This document shows, piece by piece, positions 1-8,098 of a stretch of 64,000 nt of DNA. Both the position numbers and the translations under genes were made by a program. Source of the DNA: DATEBA01 sp035288045 (GTDB taxonomy: Bacteria; Actinomycetota; UBA4738; HRBIN12); NCBI GenBank assembly GCA_035288045.1, contig DATEBA010000046.1, positions 1 to 64,000 on the forward strand, written 5' to 3'. How positions within the stretch are numbered: the stretch's first letter is position 1; each line of letters starts with the position of its first letter. Below the pieces are notes generated by a model. It ran no database searches. It saw nothing but the letters and a program-made list of their open reading frames with translations, and had not been told where the DNA came from.

Positions 1-195
1 GATCGCGAATCCCGCCGCGACGGCGGCGACGACGGCGACCGGGATCCCTTCGAGCCGGAGCCCGAAGATGCTGATGCCAGTCGATCCGTCGATCCCCAGG
101 ATGAGCGCGAGCGTCACGCCGGCGCAGCCGATGCCGAGCACGATGAGCTTGTAGGCTCGGCCGAGCCTGCCTGAGTCGTGCGGGGAAGTGGACAC
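1..195 (-). CDS. Integral membrane protein, 3' part outside window
   Basis: Sixty-five codons are visible, from a GTG at 195 running leftward off the window edge in frame. The N-terminus is short and polar (STSPHDSGRLGRAYK), followed by a hydrophobic helix at about residues 16-34, a short glycine-rich turn, and a second hydrophobic helix from about residue 50. That pattern indicates a small integral membrane protein with a cytoplasmic N-terminus. I do not recognise the family and the rest of the gene is missing. It is divergent from the PotD-like gene to its right, with about 240 bp between them. No function is proposed. Confidence 0.55.
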   Translation of the reverse strand, partial: MSTSPHDSGRLGRAYKLIVLGIGCAGVTLALILGIDGSTGISIFGLRLEGIPVAVVAAVAAGFAI

Positions 196-433
196 GGCGG
201 GTACAGCCTTTCTCGCCTGATCGGCGCCGTCAAGTGGCCCTTCGGCTGGAGATGCGCCGGGGTGGCGAGCCGAGCACCACATCGAGTAGATTGCGGCGGG
301 GACCTGGTGACGGCGGCGCCTCGATCGGGAGGCGCCTCGGAGCGAGGGGGCGACCACGAAGGCGGGCGACCTTCCCCCGCCCGATGCCTCAGGCCTCGGG
401 CGACTCGCCGAGCTGGGGCTCACCCGGCGCGAG

Positions 434-1639
434 GTGCTTCGCCTTGCGGCCACAGGCGGCACCGGCGTCGCGCTTGCCGTTCTCCTGGCTCTCGGCATCC
501 GCGTACGGTCCTCAGACGAGCCGACTGCAGGGACCGGGCCGATCGGGCAACGGAACTGGGCAGCCTGGTGGGCGCAGCAGGTCCGGACCAACTCCTTCGT
601 CTTCGCCAACTGGCCCTACTACATCGACCGCGGCGACGGAGGCCGGCCTTCGCTCGAGCTGTTCATGCGAGAGACCTCGACCTACGTGGACTATCGCCGC
701 CCGATCCGTGACCTCGCCCGGTTCTACGAGCGGATCAGGCCGGCGCTCGAGTCCGGCGAGCCGACGGGCTACGACCTCATGGTCATCACGAACGGCCCGT
801 GGCTGGCCAAGCTCATCAGGAACGGATGGCTCACGCCGCTCGATCACGAACGGCTGCCAAACTTCGCGCAGCACGCCAGCGATCTCGCCAAGGCCCCACC
901 CTGGGATCCCGGGAACCGCTACTCCGTGGCGTGGCAGTCGGGTCTGACCGGCATCGCCTATCGCCCCGAGGCGGTCGAGGTGCTGGGGCGGAAGCCGCGG
1001 AGCATCCACGATCTGTTCGATCCGCGGTTCGCCGGACGCGTGGGCATGATGACCGACCTCATGGATCTCGGCAGCTCGGGGCTGCTCGCGCTCGGGATCG
1101 AGCCATCCACCTCGACGGCGGCCGATTGGCCGGCCGCCTCCGTGCTCCTCAGCGCACAGCGGACGGCGGGATTGGTCCGCAAGTACTACGGGCAGAGCTA
1201 CCTGTTCGCGCTCCGCCGCGGCGACGTCTGGATCACGCAGGCCTGGTCCGGCGACATCTTCCAGCTGAACCAGGAAGGTCACCCGGAGGTCGAGTTCGTC
1301 GTGCCGGACGAGGGGGCGATGTTCTGGACCGACAACATGGTCATCCCGGTACACACGGAGCACGCGGTGGATGCGATCACCTACATGGACTACGTCTACC
1401 AGCCCACGATCGCGGCGATGATCGCCGACTGGGTCTGGTACATAAGCCCCGTCCCGGAAGCTCGCGACATCATCGCGAACGAGTTCGACAACCAGGCTGT
1501 CGCCGACAGCCCGCTCGTGTTCCCCGATGCCGTGGCGGGACCAGAGTTCACGGGCAGGTTCCACAGCTACCGCGTCTTCGAGACCGAGGAAGAGGAGACC
1601 GAATGGAACCGGGTCTTCGGATCGGTCGTCTCGACCTAG
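434..1639 (+). CDS. Orphan PotD-like polyamine-binding protein
   Basis: Extracytoplasmic solute-binding protein of the PotD/PotF type, 401 residues from the first standard start. It shares short blocks with the operon-encoded PotD at 49864-51207 (FANWP.YID, ITNGP....LIRN.W, YSVAWQSG.TGIAY, IPVHTEHA-like), so the two are paralogues in one genome. The N-terminus from GTG 434 is a hydrophobic signal segment. Reading the same frame upstream gives LTRREVLRLAATGG, a convincing twin-arginine motif, but no ATG, GTG or TTG lies between it and the stop at 308; only a CTG (413) is available, so the true start is uncertain. No permease or ATPase gene adjoins it. Its stop overlaps the convergent serA stop by 3-4 bases. 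It probably delivers spermidine/putrescine or a related cation to the PotABC complex encoded elsewhere in this window. Confidence 0.8.
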   Translation: MLRLAATGGTGVALAVLLALGIRVRSSDEPTAGTGPIGQRNWAAWWAQQVRTNSFVFANWPYYIDRGDGGRPSLELFMRETSTYVDYRRPIRDLARFYERIRPALESGEPTGYDLMVITNGPWLAKLIRNGWLTPLDHERLPNFAQHASDLAKAPPWDPGNRYSVAWQSGLTGIAYRPEAVEVLGRKPRSIHDLFDPRFAGRVGMMTDLMDLGSSGLLALGIEPSTSTAADWPAASVLLSAQRTAGLVRKYYGQSYLFALRRGDVWITQAWSGDIFQLNQEGHPEVEFVVPDEGAMFWTDNMVIPVHTEHAVDAITYMDYVYQPTIAAMIADWVWYISPVPEARDIIANEFDNQAVADSPLVFPDAVAGPEFTGRFHSYRVFETEEEETEWNRVFGSVVST

Positions 1640-3219
1640 TCGGGGAGGACGACGAAGCGGGTGCGCTCGGCCTCGATCTCGCCGGAGATCCGCTCCAGGA
1701 CGCGAGGCGGGATCGGACTGTCGACCGTTAGTCCCATCAGGGCCGTGCCGCCCATCGACTTGCGGCCGACCTCCATCGTGGCGATGTTGATCCCGTTCTC
1801 GCCGAGGATCGTGCCGACCTTGCCGATCACGCCCGGCCGGTCCTCGTAGGTGAAGAACAGCGAGTACTCCGCCGGCGGCATCTCGATGTCGAAGTCGAAG
1901 ACGTGGACGACGCGCTCCGCGTTCCGCTTGCCGGCCAGCGTCCCGCTGACGGCGACCTCGCCGCCCTCGGTATCGGCCCGGAGCGAGATCAGGTTCACGT
2001 AGTCGCGCGAGACAGTCGATCGGACCTCGGATACCTCGATGCCTCGCTCGCGCGCGATCATCGGGGCGTTCACGAACGAGACCGGTTCGTGGACGACCCC
2101 GGTGAGCGACCCCTTGAGGATCGCCAGAGTCACGACACGCGTGTCGGCCTCGGCGATCCGCCCTAGGTATGCGCATTCTATCGAGCGTAGGGCGCCCTCC
2201 GACAGGCCCGTCAGAAGCGCGCCCAGCCGCTCGGCGAGGTGCAAGAACGGCCGGACGACCTCCGGCACCTCGGCGCCGGCCGAGACGTTCACCGCGTAGG
2301 GGACGAACTCGCCACGAAGCGCGAGGCGAACCATGTCAGCGATCGTCGTCCCCGCCTTGTCCTGGGCCTCGACGGTCGAGGCGCCCAGGTGCGGGGTGAC
2401 CACGACGTTGTCGAAGTGGAAGAGAGGGCTGTCTGTTGTCGGCTCCTCGGCGAAGACGTCGAGCGCGGCGCCGCCGAGGTGGCCGCCCTCGATCGCCTTC
2501 GCGAGGGCCTCCTCGTCCACTATCCCCCCACGGGCAGTGTTCACTAGTCGAGCGCCCTTCTTCATGAGGGACAGCTCTCTCCCGCCGATCAGCCGCTCGG
2601 TGTCGGCGGTCCGGGGCAGGTGGATCGTCACGAAGTCCGACTGGACGAGCAGCGCCTCGAGCGTCGGCATCAGGTCCACCTTCATCTCCTTGGCGTGATC
2701 GCGGCCGACGTAGGGATCGAAGGCGATCACCCGCATGCCGAACGCCGCGGCCCGCAGGGCAACCATGGCTCCAACCCGTCCCAGACCTATCACGCCGAGG
2801 GTCTTGCCCGTGAGCTCGACTCCCTCGTACCTCGTTCGCTCCCAGGCGCCTCCCCGGAGGGCCAGGTGAGCCTGGGGGATGTTACGGGCCTGCGCGAGCA
2901 GCAACGCCATCGTGTGCTCGGCGGCCGAGACGATGTTCGACTGGGGCGCGTTCACGACCATCACGCCGCGCCGCGTGGCCGCCTCGACGTCGACGTTGTC
3001 GAGACCGATGCCCGCCCGCGCGATCACCTTCAGGTGCTCTCCGGCCTCGATGACTTCGGCGCCGACCTGCGTCTGTGAGCGAACCACGAGCGCCTCGTAG
3101 GGCCCGATCTCGGCGGCGAGGTCGCCCCTCGCGAGGTCCTCGCGAACGTCGACCTGGAAGTCCTTCTGCAACAGGTCCAGGCCGCGTTCCGACAGCGGCT
3201 CCGTGACCAGGACCCGCAC
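1636..3219 (-). CDS. serA: D-3-phosphoglycerate dehydrogenase
   Basis: Catalyses NAD-dependent oxidation of 3-phosphoglycerate to 3-phosphohydroxypyruvate, the first step of serine synthesis. The 527-residue length is the long actinobacterial form (catalytic core, intervening ASB domain, C-terminal ACT domain at about 455-527). Visible motifs: Rossmann GLGRVG at 145-150, Arg230 in NTARGG, Glu259 in DVFAEEP and His277 in TPHLGAS, which form the expected catalytic set of the 2-hydroxyacid dehydrogenase family. The ACT domain makes serine feedback likely. It starts one base after the stop of the upstream class V aminotransferase, so the two are co-transcribed; that partner may supply the amination step of the pathway. 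Confidence 0.95.
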   Translation of the reverse strand: MRVLVTEPLSERGLDLLQKDFQVDVREDLARGDLAAEIGPYEALVVRSQTQVGAEVIEAGEHLKVIARAGIGLDNVDVEAATRRGVMVVNAPQSNIVSAAEHTMALLLAQARNIPQAHLALRGGAWERTRYEGVELTGKTLGVIGLGRVGAMVALRAAAFGMRVIAFDPYVGRDHAKEMKVDLMPTLEALLVQSDFVTIHLPRTADTERLIGGRELSLMKKGARLVNTARGGIVDEEALAKAIEGGHLGGAALDVFAEEPTTDSPLFHFDNVVVTPHLGASTVEAQDKAGTTIADMVRLALRGEFVPYAVNVSAGAEVPEVVRPFLHLAERLGALLTGLSEGALRSIECAYLGRIAEADTRVVTLAILKGSLTGVVHEPVSFVNAPMIARERGIEVSEVRSTVSRDYVNLISLRADTEGGEVAVSGTLAGKRNAERVVHVFDFDIEMPPAEYSLFFTYEDRPGVIGKVGTILGENGINIATMEVGRKSMGGTALMGLTVDSPIPPRVLERISGEIEAERTRFVVLPD

Positions 3220-3220
3220 C

Positions 3221-4372
3221 TTAGTCCCTCCCGGCGAAGACGCCCTCCGCGGCGGACACGGCTGCGCCCCGCTTCACCGGGTACCCCATGGACTCGAGCG
3301 TCATCTCGAGCGCGGCCAGGCCGCGCACGATGTCGAGCGGCTCATAGTAGCCGAGATGGCCGATCCGGAAGACCTTGCCCTTGAGCGGTCCCTGCCCCGG
3401 CGCGAGGATGACCCCGTGATCTGCGCGCACGCGCGCGACGAGCTCGTTGCCGTCGAGGCCTTCCGGGGCGCGGACGGCGGTGACGGTCCAGGCCCGATGC
3501 GGGTCCTCACCGAACAGGTCGAGCCCCATCGCGCGGATACCCTCCTTCACGGCGCGAGAGAGGAGCTCGTGTCGGGCCAGCCTCGCCTCCCGACCGTCTT
3601 GGAAGTAGAGCCGGAGAGCTGCGTGGAGCCCCTGCATCACCGAGATCGCCGGGGTCCAGGGGTTCTCGGGCTCGTTCAGATCGTACGCCTGCTTCGCGGC
3701 CGTCCAGTCGAAGTAGAACCGGGGACAGGTCGCGGTCTCGTGAGCCGCCCACCCCGCCGCGGAGATCGCGACGAACGCGAGCCCGGGCGAGGCCGACAGG
3801 GCCTTCTGCGAGCCGCTGACGGCCACGTCGATCCCCCAGCCGTCGAAGTCGAATGGCACGGCGCCCAGGGAGCTCACCGCGTCGACCAGGACCAGCGCAC
3901 CTGCGTCCTTCGCGGCCGCCGCCACCGACTCGACGTCGTGGACGACGCCCGTCGAGGTCTCGCTGTGGGTGAGGAGCACCGCCTTGGCGGGGCGCTCGGC
4001 GAGCGCCGCGGCCACGTCGGCCGCCTTCACCGTGCGCCCCCAGTCGCACTCGATCGTTCGCACCTGGAGGCCGAACGCCCGCGCGATCTTCGAGAAGCGC
4101 TCGGCGAAGTAGCCGGCGAGCGGCACGAGCACCGTATCGCCGGGCGAGAACGCGTTCGCGATCGCCGACTCGAGGCCGCCGGTGCCCGACGACGTGAGGA
4201 CGAGCACATCGGAGCGGGTCTGGTACAGCTCCTGCAATCGCTCGGTGACCTCCCGCAGGATCGCGCCGTATCCGGGCCCGCGGTGGTACACGATCGGGCT
4301 TCCCTGCGCGAGGTAGACCTCGGGCGGGATCGGCGTGGGGCCGGGTGCGAGGATGATCTCGGGCCTGTCCAA
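3221..4372 (-). CDS. Class V aminotransferase (alanine/serine-glyoxylate type)
   Basis: PLP-dependent aminotransferase of the serine-pyruvate/alanine-glyoxylate family, 383 residues from the TTG chosen here. This start directly precedes the conserved N-terminal block (APGPTPIPPEV) and has AGAGGAG-like sequence 4 nt upstream; in-frame upstream codons also exist but add only unconserved residues. Asp164 (VLVDAVSS) should contact the PLP pyridine nitrogen and Lys190 in SGSQKAL should form the Schiff base. It is the first gene of a two-gene operon with serA, separated by a single base. Two roles fit: glyoxylate/serine interconversion, or replacement of the usual phosphoserine aminotransferase in serine synthesis. 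The sequence does not decide between them. Confidence 0.85.
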   Translation of the reverse strand: MDRPEIILAPGPTPIPPEVYLAQGSPIVYHRGPGYGAILREVTERLQELYQTRSDVLVLTSSGTGGLESAIANAFSPGDTVLVPLAGYFAERFSKIARAFGLQVRTIECDWGRTVKAADVAAALAERPAKAVLLTHSETSTGVVHDVESVAAAAKDAGALVLVDAVSSLGAVPFDFDGWGIDVAVSGSQKALSASPGLAFVAISAAGWAAHETATCPRFYFDWTAAKQAYDLNEPENPWTPAISVMQGLHAALRLYFQDGREARLARHELLSRAVKEGIRAMGLDLFGEDPHRAWTVTAVRAPEGLDGNELVARVRADHGVILAPGQGPLKGKVFRIGHLGYYEPLDIVRGLAALEMTLESMGYPVKRGAAVSAAEGVFAGRD

Positions 4373-4427
4373 TTGACTCCTCTTGACTCCTCGGGACGCA
4401 TTTTTGCCCGAGGGTATCACGCGGTCC

Positions 4428-5636
4428 CTACGCGTCCCGCGGCGTGAGGGTCCGTAGGTCGACCTCCGGGTCCCTGAGCGAGGCTGCACGGATCCGAGCT
4501 CCGATCAGCGGCATGGAGCGCCGCACGTCGCGCTTCCAGTTCATCGAGACCGCCTGCACGAGCATGCCCTCGTCGAGGTAGAAGGCGCAGAAGCTTCTTT
4601 CCTCGAGGATCCCGCGGACGATGACCTGGTCCCATCGACGAGCGACGCCGGCGCTCTGGATCTGCGCGTCGTATTGGTCCGACCAGAACCAGTGGGGGTC
4701 GTCGAAGACCTCTTGGCGCCCGAGCATGTTGCGCGCGGCCGTCTCGCCCATCTTGATCGCGTTGTCGAAGTGCTCCACGCGGATCCGACCGAAGACGGGG
4801 TGGTCGTGGCTCGCCACGTCTCCCGCCGCGAACACCCACGGGATCGGGGTCTCGAGGGTGGGACCCACCTCGATCCCTCCGTCGTGGGCGACGGCTGGCC
4901 CTTCGACCACGTCCGGCGCCGTACCGATGCCAACGACGGCGAAGTCTCCCTCGACCCGTTGGCCGGACGAGGTCACCGCGGCCTCGAACCTCCCCGCGCC
5001 CTCGAAGCGCTCGACTCCTTCCCCGAATCGCATCTCGACACCGTGATCGGCGTGCAGCGCGGCGATCGGCCGCCCGAGCTCGGGGCCGAGGGCGCGCGCC
5101 AGCGGCGCCTCGAGCGGCTCGATCACCGTGACCTCGAGCCCGAGCTGCCTGAGCGAGGCCGTGACCTCCGCGCCGATGAAGCCCATCCCCACGACGACCG
5201 CCTTCGACGCGCCGGCGGCGGCGTCTCTGATGCGGTCGGCGTCGGTCACGAAGCGTAGGTCGAAGACCCCGTCCAGGTCGGCGCCTGGGACACGCAGCCT
5301 CCGGTTGCGGAGCCCGGTCGCCACGACCGCCGCGTCGAACGCGACCCGCTCGCCTCCGGTTAGGACGACCCTGCGCGCCTCGAGCCGCGCTGCCCGCACT
5401 CCGAAGCGAGTCTCGATCGCCTGTTCCTCGTACCACTCCGACGGCCGCACGAAGCCTTGATCGAGCGTGTACTCCCCCCGCAGGTACTCCTTGGAGAGCG
5501 GCGGGCGCTCATACGGCGGGAGCGTCTCCTCGCCGATAAGGACGATGCGGCCGCCGAACCCGTCCTCGCGCAGCGTGGCAACCGCGGTGGCGGCGGCGAG
5601 CCCGGCGCCCACGACCACGAATGTTCGCTCGGCCAC
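4428..5636 (-). CDS. FAD-dependent ferredoxin reductase
   Basis: NAD(P)H-dependent reductase of the rubredoxin/ferredoxin reductase type used with Rieske or P450 oxygenases; it passes electrons from NAD(P)H through FAD to a small iron-sulfur protein. The 402-residue sequence has the FAD-binding VVGAGLA at 8-14, a central NAD-binding VVVGMGFIGAEV near 148 and the FAD-contacting FAAGDVA near 273, followed by the typical C-terminal dimer-like domain (FWSDQYD). GTG start at 5636, three bases after the stop of the Rieske protein gene, so the two are one operon. No oxygenase large subunit lies nearby, so the terminal acceptor must be encoded elsewhere. Confidence 0.88.
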   Translation of the reverse strand: MAERTFVVVGAGLAAATAVATLREDGFGGRIVLIGEETLPPYERPPLSKEYLRGEYTLDQGFVRPSEWYEEQAIETRFGVRAARLEARRVVLTGGERVAFDAAVVATGLRNRRLRVPGADLDGVFDLRFVTDADRIRDAAAGASKAVVVGMGFIGAEVTASLRQLGLEVTVIEPLEAPLARALGPELGRPIAALHADHGVEMRFGEGVERFEGAGRFEAAVTSSGQRVEGDFAVVGIGTAPDVVEGPAVAHDGGIEVGPTLETPIPWVFAAGDVASHDHPVFGRIRVEHFDNAIKMGETAARNMLGRQEVFDDPHWFWSDQYDAQIQSAGVARRWDQVIVRGILEERSFCAFYLDEGMLVQAVSMNWKRDVRRSMPLIGARIRAASLRDPEVDLRTLTPRDA

Positions 5637-5639
5637 AGA

Positions 5640-5948
5640 TCAGGCCCCGACCTTGAGGTCACCGCCCTCCTCGCGAACCTCGAAAGTGGCGATCGGCTCG
5701 GTCGCCGGCCCGTTCAGGACCGCCCCCGTCGAAAGGTCGAACACGCTGCCGTGGCACTCACATTCGATGGTGGTGCCCTCGGGCTCGCTGGCCGACAGGT
5801 TGCACTGGCGATGCGTGCAGATGTCGCCGAACGCGTACACGCTACCTTCGACCCGTGCCAGCGCGACCGGTGTGCCGAGCACGTCGAAGGCCCGGACCTT
5901 CCCCTCCGCGACGTCCTCGGCCCTTGCCACGGTCACGAACTCGGGCAT
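5640..5948 (-). CDS. Rieske-type ferredoxin
   Basis: Small soluble Rieske [2Fe-2S] protein of the kind that serves as electron carrier in multicomponent non-heme iron oxygenases (BphF/CarAc-like) or as the small subunit of nitrite reductase. Length 102 residues is typical. Cluster ligands are Cys44 and His46 (CTH) and Cys63 and His66 (C-E-C-H). The ATG at 5948 is chosen because it directly precedes the conserved domain and has a strong AAGGAGGG site about 4 nt upstream. It leads the operon with the ferredoxin reductase. A perfect inverted repeat at 5992-6009 lies about 45 bp upstream and could control it. Confidence 0.88.
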   Translation of the reverse strand: MPEFVTVARAEDVAEGKVRAFDVLGTPVALARVEGSVYAFGDICTHRQCNLSASEPEGTTIECECHGSVFDLSTGAVLNGPATEPIATFEVREEGGDLKVGA

Positions 5949-5991
5949 CGTCCCTCCTTCCTCAAGCTTCCGCTCCATGATGGCCGAAACC

Positions 5992-6009
5992 AACGGAGAT
6001 GACTCCGTT
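5992..6009. promoter_or_regulatory. Perfect 7-bp inverted repeat, candidate operator
   Basis: AACGGAG-ATGA-CTCCGTT is a perfect 7+7 inverted repeat with a 4-bp spacer, in the 156-bp divergent region between the Rieske ferredoxin and the E1 alpha gene. Size and placement suit a dimeric repressor site acting on one or both genes. No regulator gene adjoins it. Confidence 0.4.
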
Positions 6010-6029
6010 CTTCCCGTCTCCGACGGCGC

Positions 6030-6090
6030 TACACTCCAGGGCGAAGATGCAGCGGCTACACGCACGTTGCTTCCCCCTCCTACGCGTAGG
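6030..6090 (+). promoter_or_regulatory. Candidate promoter and palindrome before E1 genes
   Basis: A -10-like TACACT lies at 6030-6035 and a perfect 12-bp palindrome, CCTACGCGTAGG, at 6079-6090, 15 bp before the GTG of the E1 alpha gene. A transcript starting near 6042 would carry the palindrome in its leader. No clear -35 is seen, so the promoter call is tentative; the palindrome itself is seen directly. Confidence 0.35.
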
Positions 6091-6104
6091 CGAGGCATAG
6101 GGCC

Positions 6105-7115
6105 GTGGAGCGCGCGACCCAGGCCCCGCACCGGCACCTGGGTCTCGCGGATTCCGACGCCCTGTCGATGTATCGGACGATGCTCCTCGGCCGCGTCTGC
6201 GACGAGGTCGAGTTCCGGATGAACCGCCAGGGCAAGGTGCCTTTCGCGGTGCCGAGCGCCGGGCACGAGGCGACGCAGGTAGGCACCGCCTGGCCGCTCA
6301 AGCGCGGGGTGGACGTGTTCGTGCCCTACTACCGCGACCGGGCGGTGGCGCTCTGCGCGGGCTTCACCGCCTATGACATCTTCCTCGCCGTGTTCGCCAA
6401 GGCCTCCGATCCGGCATCGGGTGGGCGCCAGATGCCCTCGCACTGGAGCTCCCGACGCCTCGGGATCGTGACGGGCTCCTCGGTCATCGCGACCCAGGTC
6501 CCGCACGCCGTCGGCATCGCGTACGCGATGAAGCTACGCGGAGAGCCCGCCGTCGCGGCCACGTGGTTCGGCGAGGGCGCCTCGAGTAAAGGGGACGTGC
6601 ACGAGGCTATGAACTTCGCAGGGATCCATCACCTGCCGGTCGTCTTCGTGTGCGAGAACAACGGCTACGCGATCTCCGTGCCGTTCTCCAAGCAGATGGC
6701 CGTGGAGAGCGTGGCCGTCCGCGCGGCCGGCTACGGGTTCCCGGGCGTCACGGTGGACGGGAACGATGTGCTCGCCTGCTACGGGGCCATGCAGGAGGCC
6801 GTGGGCCGCGCCCGCGATGGCGGCGGGCCGACGCTGGTCGAGTGCAAGACGTATCGGTTCATGCCGCACACCTCTGACGACGACGACCGGCGCTACCGGA
6901 GCCGCGAGGAGGTCGAGGAGGCCCGCCGCCACGACGCGCTCCTCGAGTTCGCGGAGTACCTGACGATCCAAGGACTGCTCGACGGGGCGGCGACCTCCAG
7001 GATGCGCGCGGAGGCCGAGGCCGAGGTGCAGGAGGCGGTGCGGCGGGCCGAGGCCGCACCGGACCCGGAGCCGGGGTCGATGGCCCTCCACGTGTTCGCG
7101 GAGGAAGAGCCGTGA
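6105..7115 (+). CDS. bkdA: Branched-chain 2-oxoacid dehydrogenase E1 alpha
   Basis: Alpha subunit of a thiamine-diphosphate-dependent 2-oxoacid dehydrogenase E1, decarboxylating 2-oxoacids and passing the acyl group to lipoyl-E2. The ThDP/Mg motif begins GEGASSKGD (156-164) and ends ENN (184-186); the GEG version, rather than GDG, is the one I associate with branched-chain enzymes, as are the PSHWSS and GHEATQ blocks. The 336-residue length is normal. GTG start at 6105; no clear Shine-Dalgarno. The stop overlaps the E1 beta start by 4 bases, so translation is coupled. Pyruvate or acetoin dehydrogenase E1 are the alternatives. E2 and E3 genes are absent from the window. Confidence 0.85.
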   Translation: MERATQAPHRHLGLADSDALSMYRTMLLGRVCDEVEFRMNRQGKVPFAVPSAGHEATQVGTAWPLKRGVDVFVPYYRDRAVALCAGFTAYDIFLAVFAKASDPASGGRQMPSHWSSRRLGIVTGSSVIATQVPHAVGIAYAMKLRGEPAVAATWFGEGASSKGDVHEAMNFAGIHHLPVVFVCENNGYAISVPFSKQMAVESVAVRAAGYGFPGVTVDGNDVLACYGAMQEAVGRARDGGGPTLVECKTYRFMPHTSDDDDRRYRSREEVEEARRHDALLEFAEYLTIQGLLDGAATSRMRAEAEAEVQEAVRRAEAAPDPEPGSMALHVFAEEEP

Positions 7116-8098
7116 CCGAGAAGAACCTCGTCACCACGATCCACGACGCCCTGAAGGAGGAGATGGAGGCCGACGAACGCGTGGTGATGCTCGGCGAGGA
7201 CATCGGTCGAGACGGCGGCGTGTTCCGGATCAGCGAGGGTTTCCTCGACGCGTTCGGTGAGGGGCGCGTCATCGACACACCTCTCGCGGAGAGCTCGATC
7301 GTCGGAATATCCATCGGAATGGCGCTCCACGGGCTCCTTCCCGTCGCCGAGATCGAGTTCGCCGACTTCATCCACTCCGCCTTCGACCAGATCGTGTCCG
7401 AGGCGGCCCGGATCCGCTACCGCTCCAACGGAGACTTCGGGGTGCCGCTCGTGATCCGCGCCCCGTGGGGCGGAGGCATCCACGGCGCGCTCTACCACTC
7501 CCAGTCGATCGAGGCGCTGTACGGACACATCCCCGGCTTGAAGGTCGTCACCCCGGCCACCCCCTTCGACGCGAAGGGCCTGCTTCGGGCGGCGATCCGC
7601 GACCCCGACCCCGTGCTCTTCCTCGAGCCCAAGAAATGCTACCGGACGATAAGCGGCGAGGTGCCGGACGAGACGTATGAGGTCCCGATCGGGCGGGCCG
7701 ACGTGAAGCGCGAGGGCGAGGACCTCACCCTGGTCGCTTACGGGTGGATGCTCCACGTATGCCTCGAAGCGGCGCAGCGACTCCAGGAGGAGGACGGTGA
7801 GACCGCCGAGGTCGTGGACGTCCGGACGATCTCGCCGCTGGACAAGGAAACGATCCTTGCCTCGGTCAGGAAGACCGGCAAGGCGATGGTCGTCTACGAG
7901 GACAACCGAACCTACGGCGCCGGAGCCGAGATCGCCGCGACGATAGCCGAGGAGGCGATGTTCGACCTCGACGGACCCGTCGTCCGCGTCGGCGGGCCCG
8001 ACGTCCCCGCGATGCCGTTCGCCAAAGCCCTCGAGGACGCGTACCTCCCGAACGCGGACACCGTCTTGCGGAAGATCCGCGAGCTCGCCCGGTTCTAG
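7112..8098 (+). CDS. bkdB: Branched-chain 2-oxoacid dehydrogenase E1 beta
   Basis: Beta subunit of the E1 heterotetramer; 328 residues, the standard length. The N-terminal transketolase pyrimidine domain carries the conserved GEDIGRDGGVF, DTPLAESSIVG and EIEFADFIHSAFDQI blocks; the C-terminal transketolase domain includes VDVRTISPLD and VYEDNRTYGAG. Together with the alpha subunit it oxidatively decarboxylates branched-chain (or similar) oxoacids to acyl-CoA, feeding products such as isobutyryl- or isovaleryl-CoA. The acyl-CoA dehydrogenase encoded convergently next door would be a natural next enzyme. Its stop overlaps that gene's stop by four bases. Substrate specificity is inferred, not seen. 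Confidence 0.88.
   Translation: MTEKNLVTTIHDALKEEMEADERVVMLGEDIGRDGGVFRISEGFLDAFGEGRVIDTPLAESSIVGISIGMALHGLLPVAEIEFADFIHSAFDQIVSEAARIRYRSNGDFGVPLVIRAPWGGGIHGALYHSQSIEALYGHIPGLKVVTPATPFDAKGLLRAAIRDPDPVLFLEPKKCYRTISGEVPDETYEVPIGRADVKREGEDLTLVAYGWMLHVCLEAAQRLQEEDGETAEVVDVRTISPLDKETILASVRKTGKAMVVYEDNRTYGAGAEIAATIAEEAMFDLDGPVVRVGGPDVPAMPFAKALEDAYLPNADTVLRKIRELARF

Noticed and set aside
512..2176. 554-codon minus-strand frame over the PotD-like gene and serA
   Set aside because: It overlaps two well-supported genes, is rich in Arg and Gly, and has no domain.
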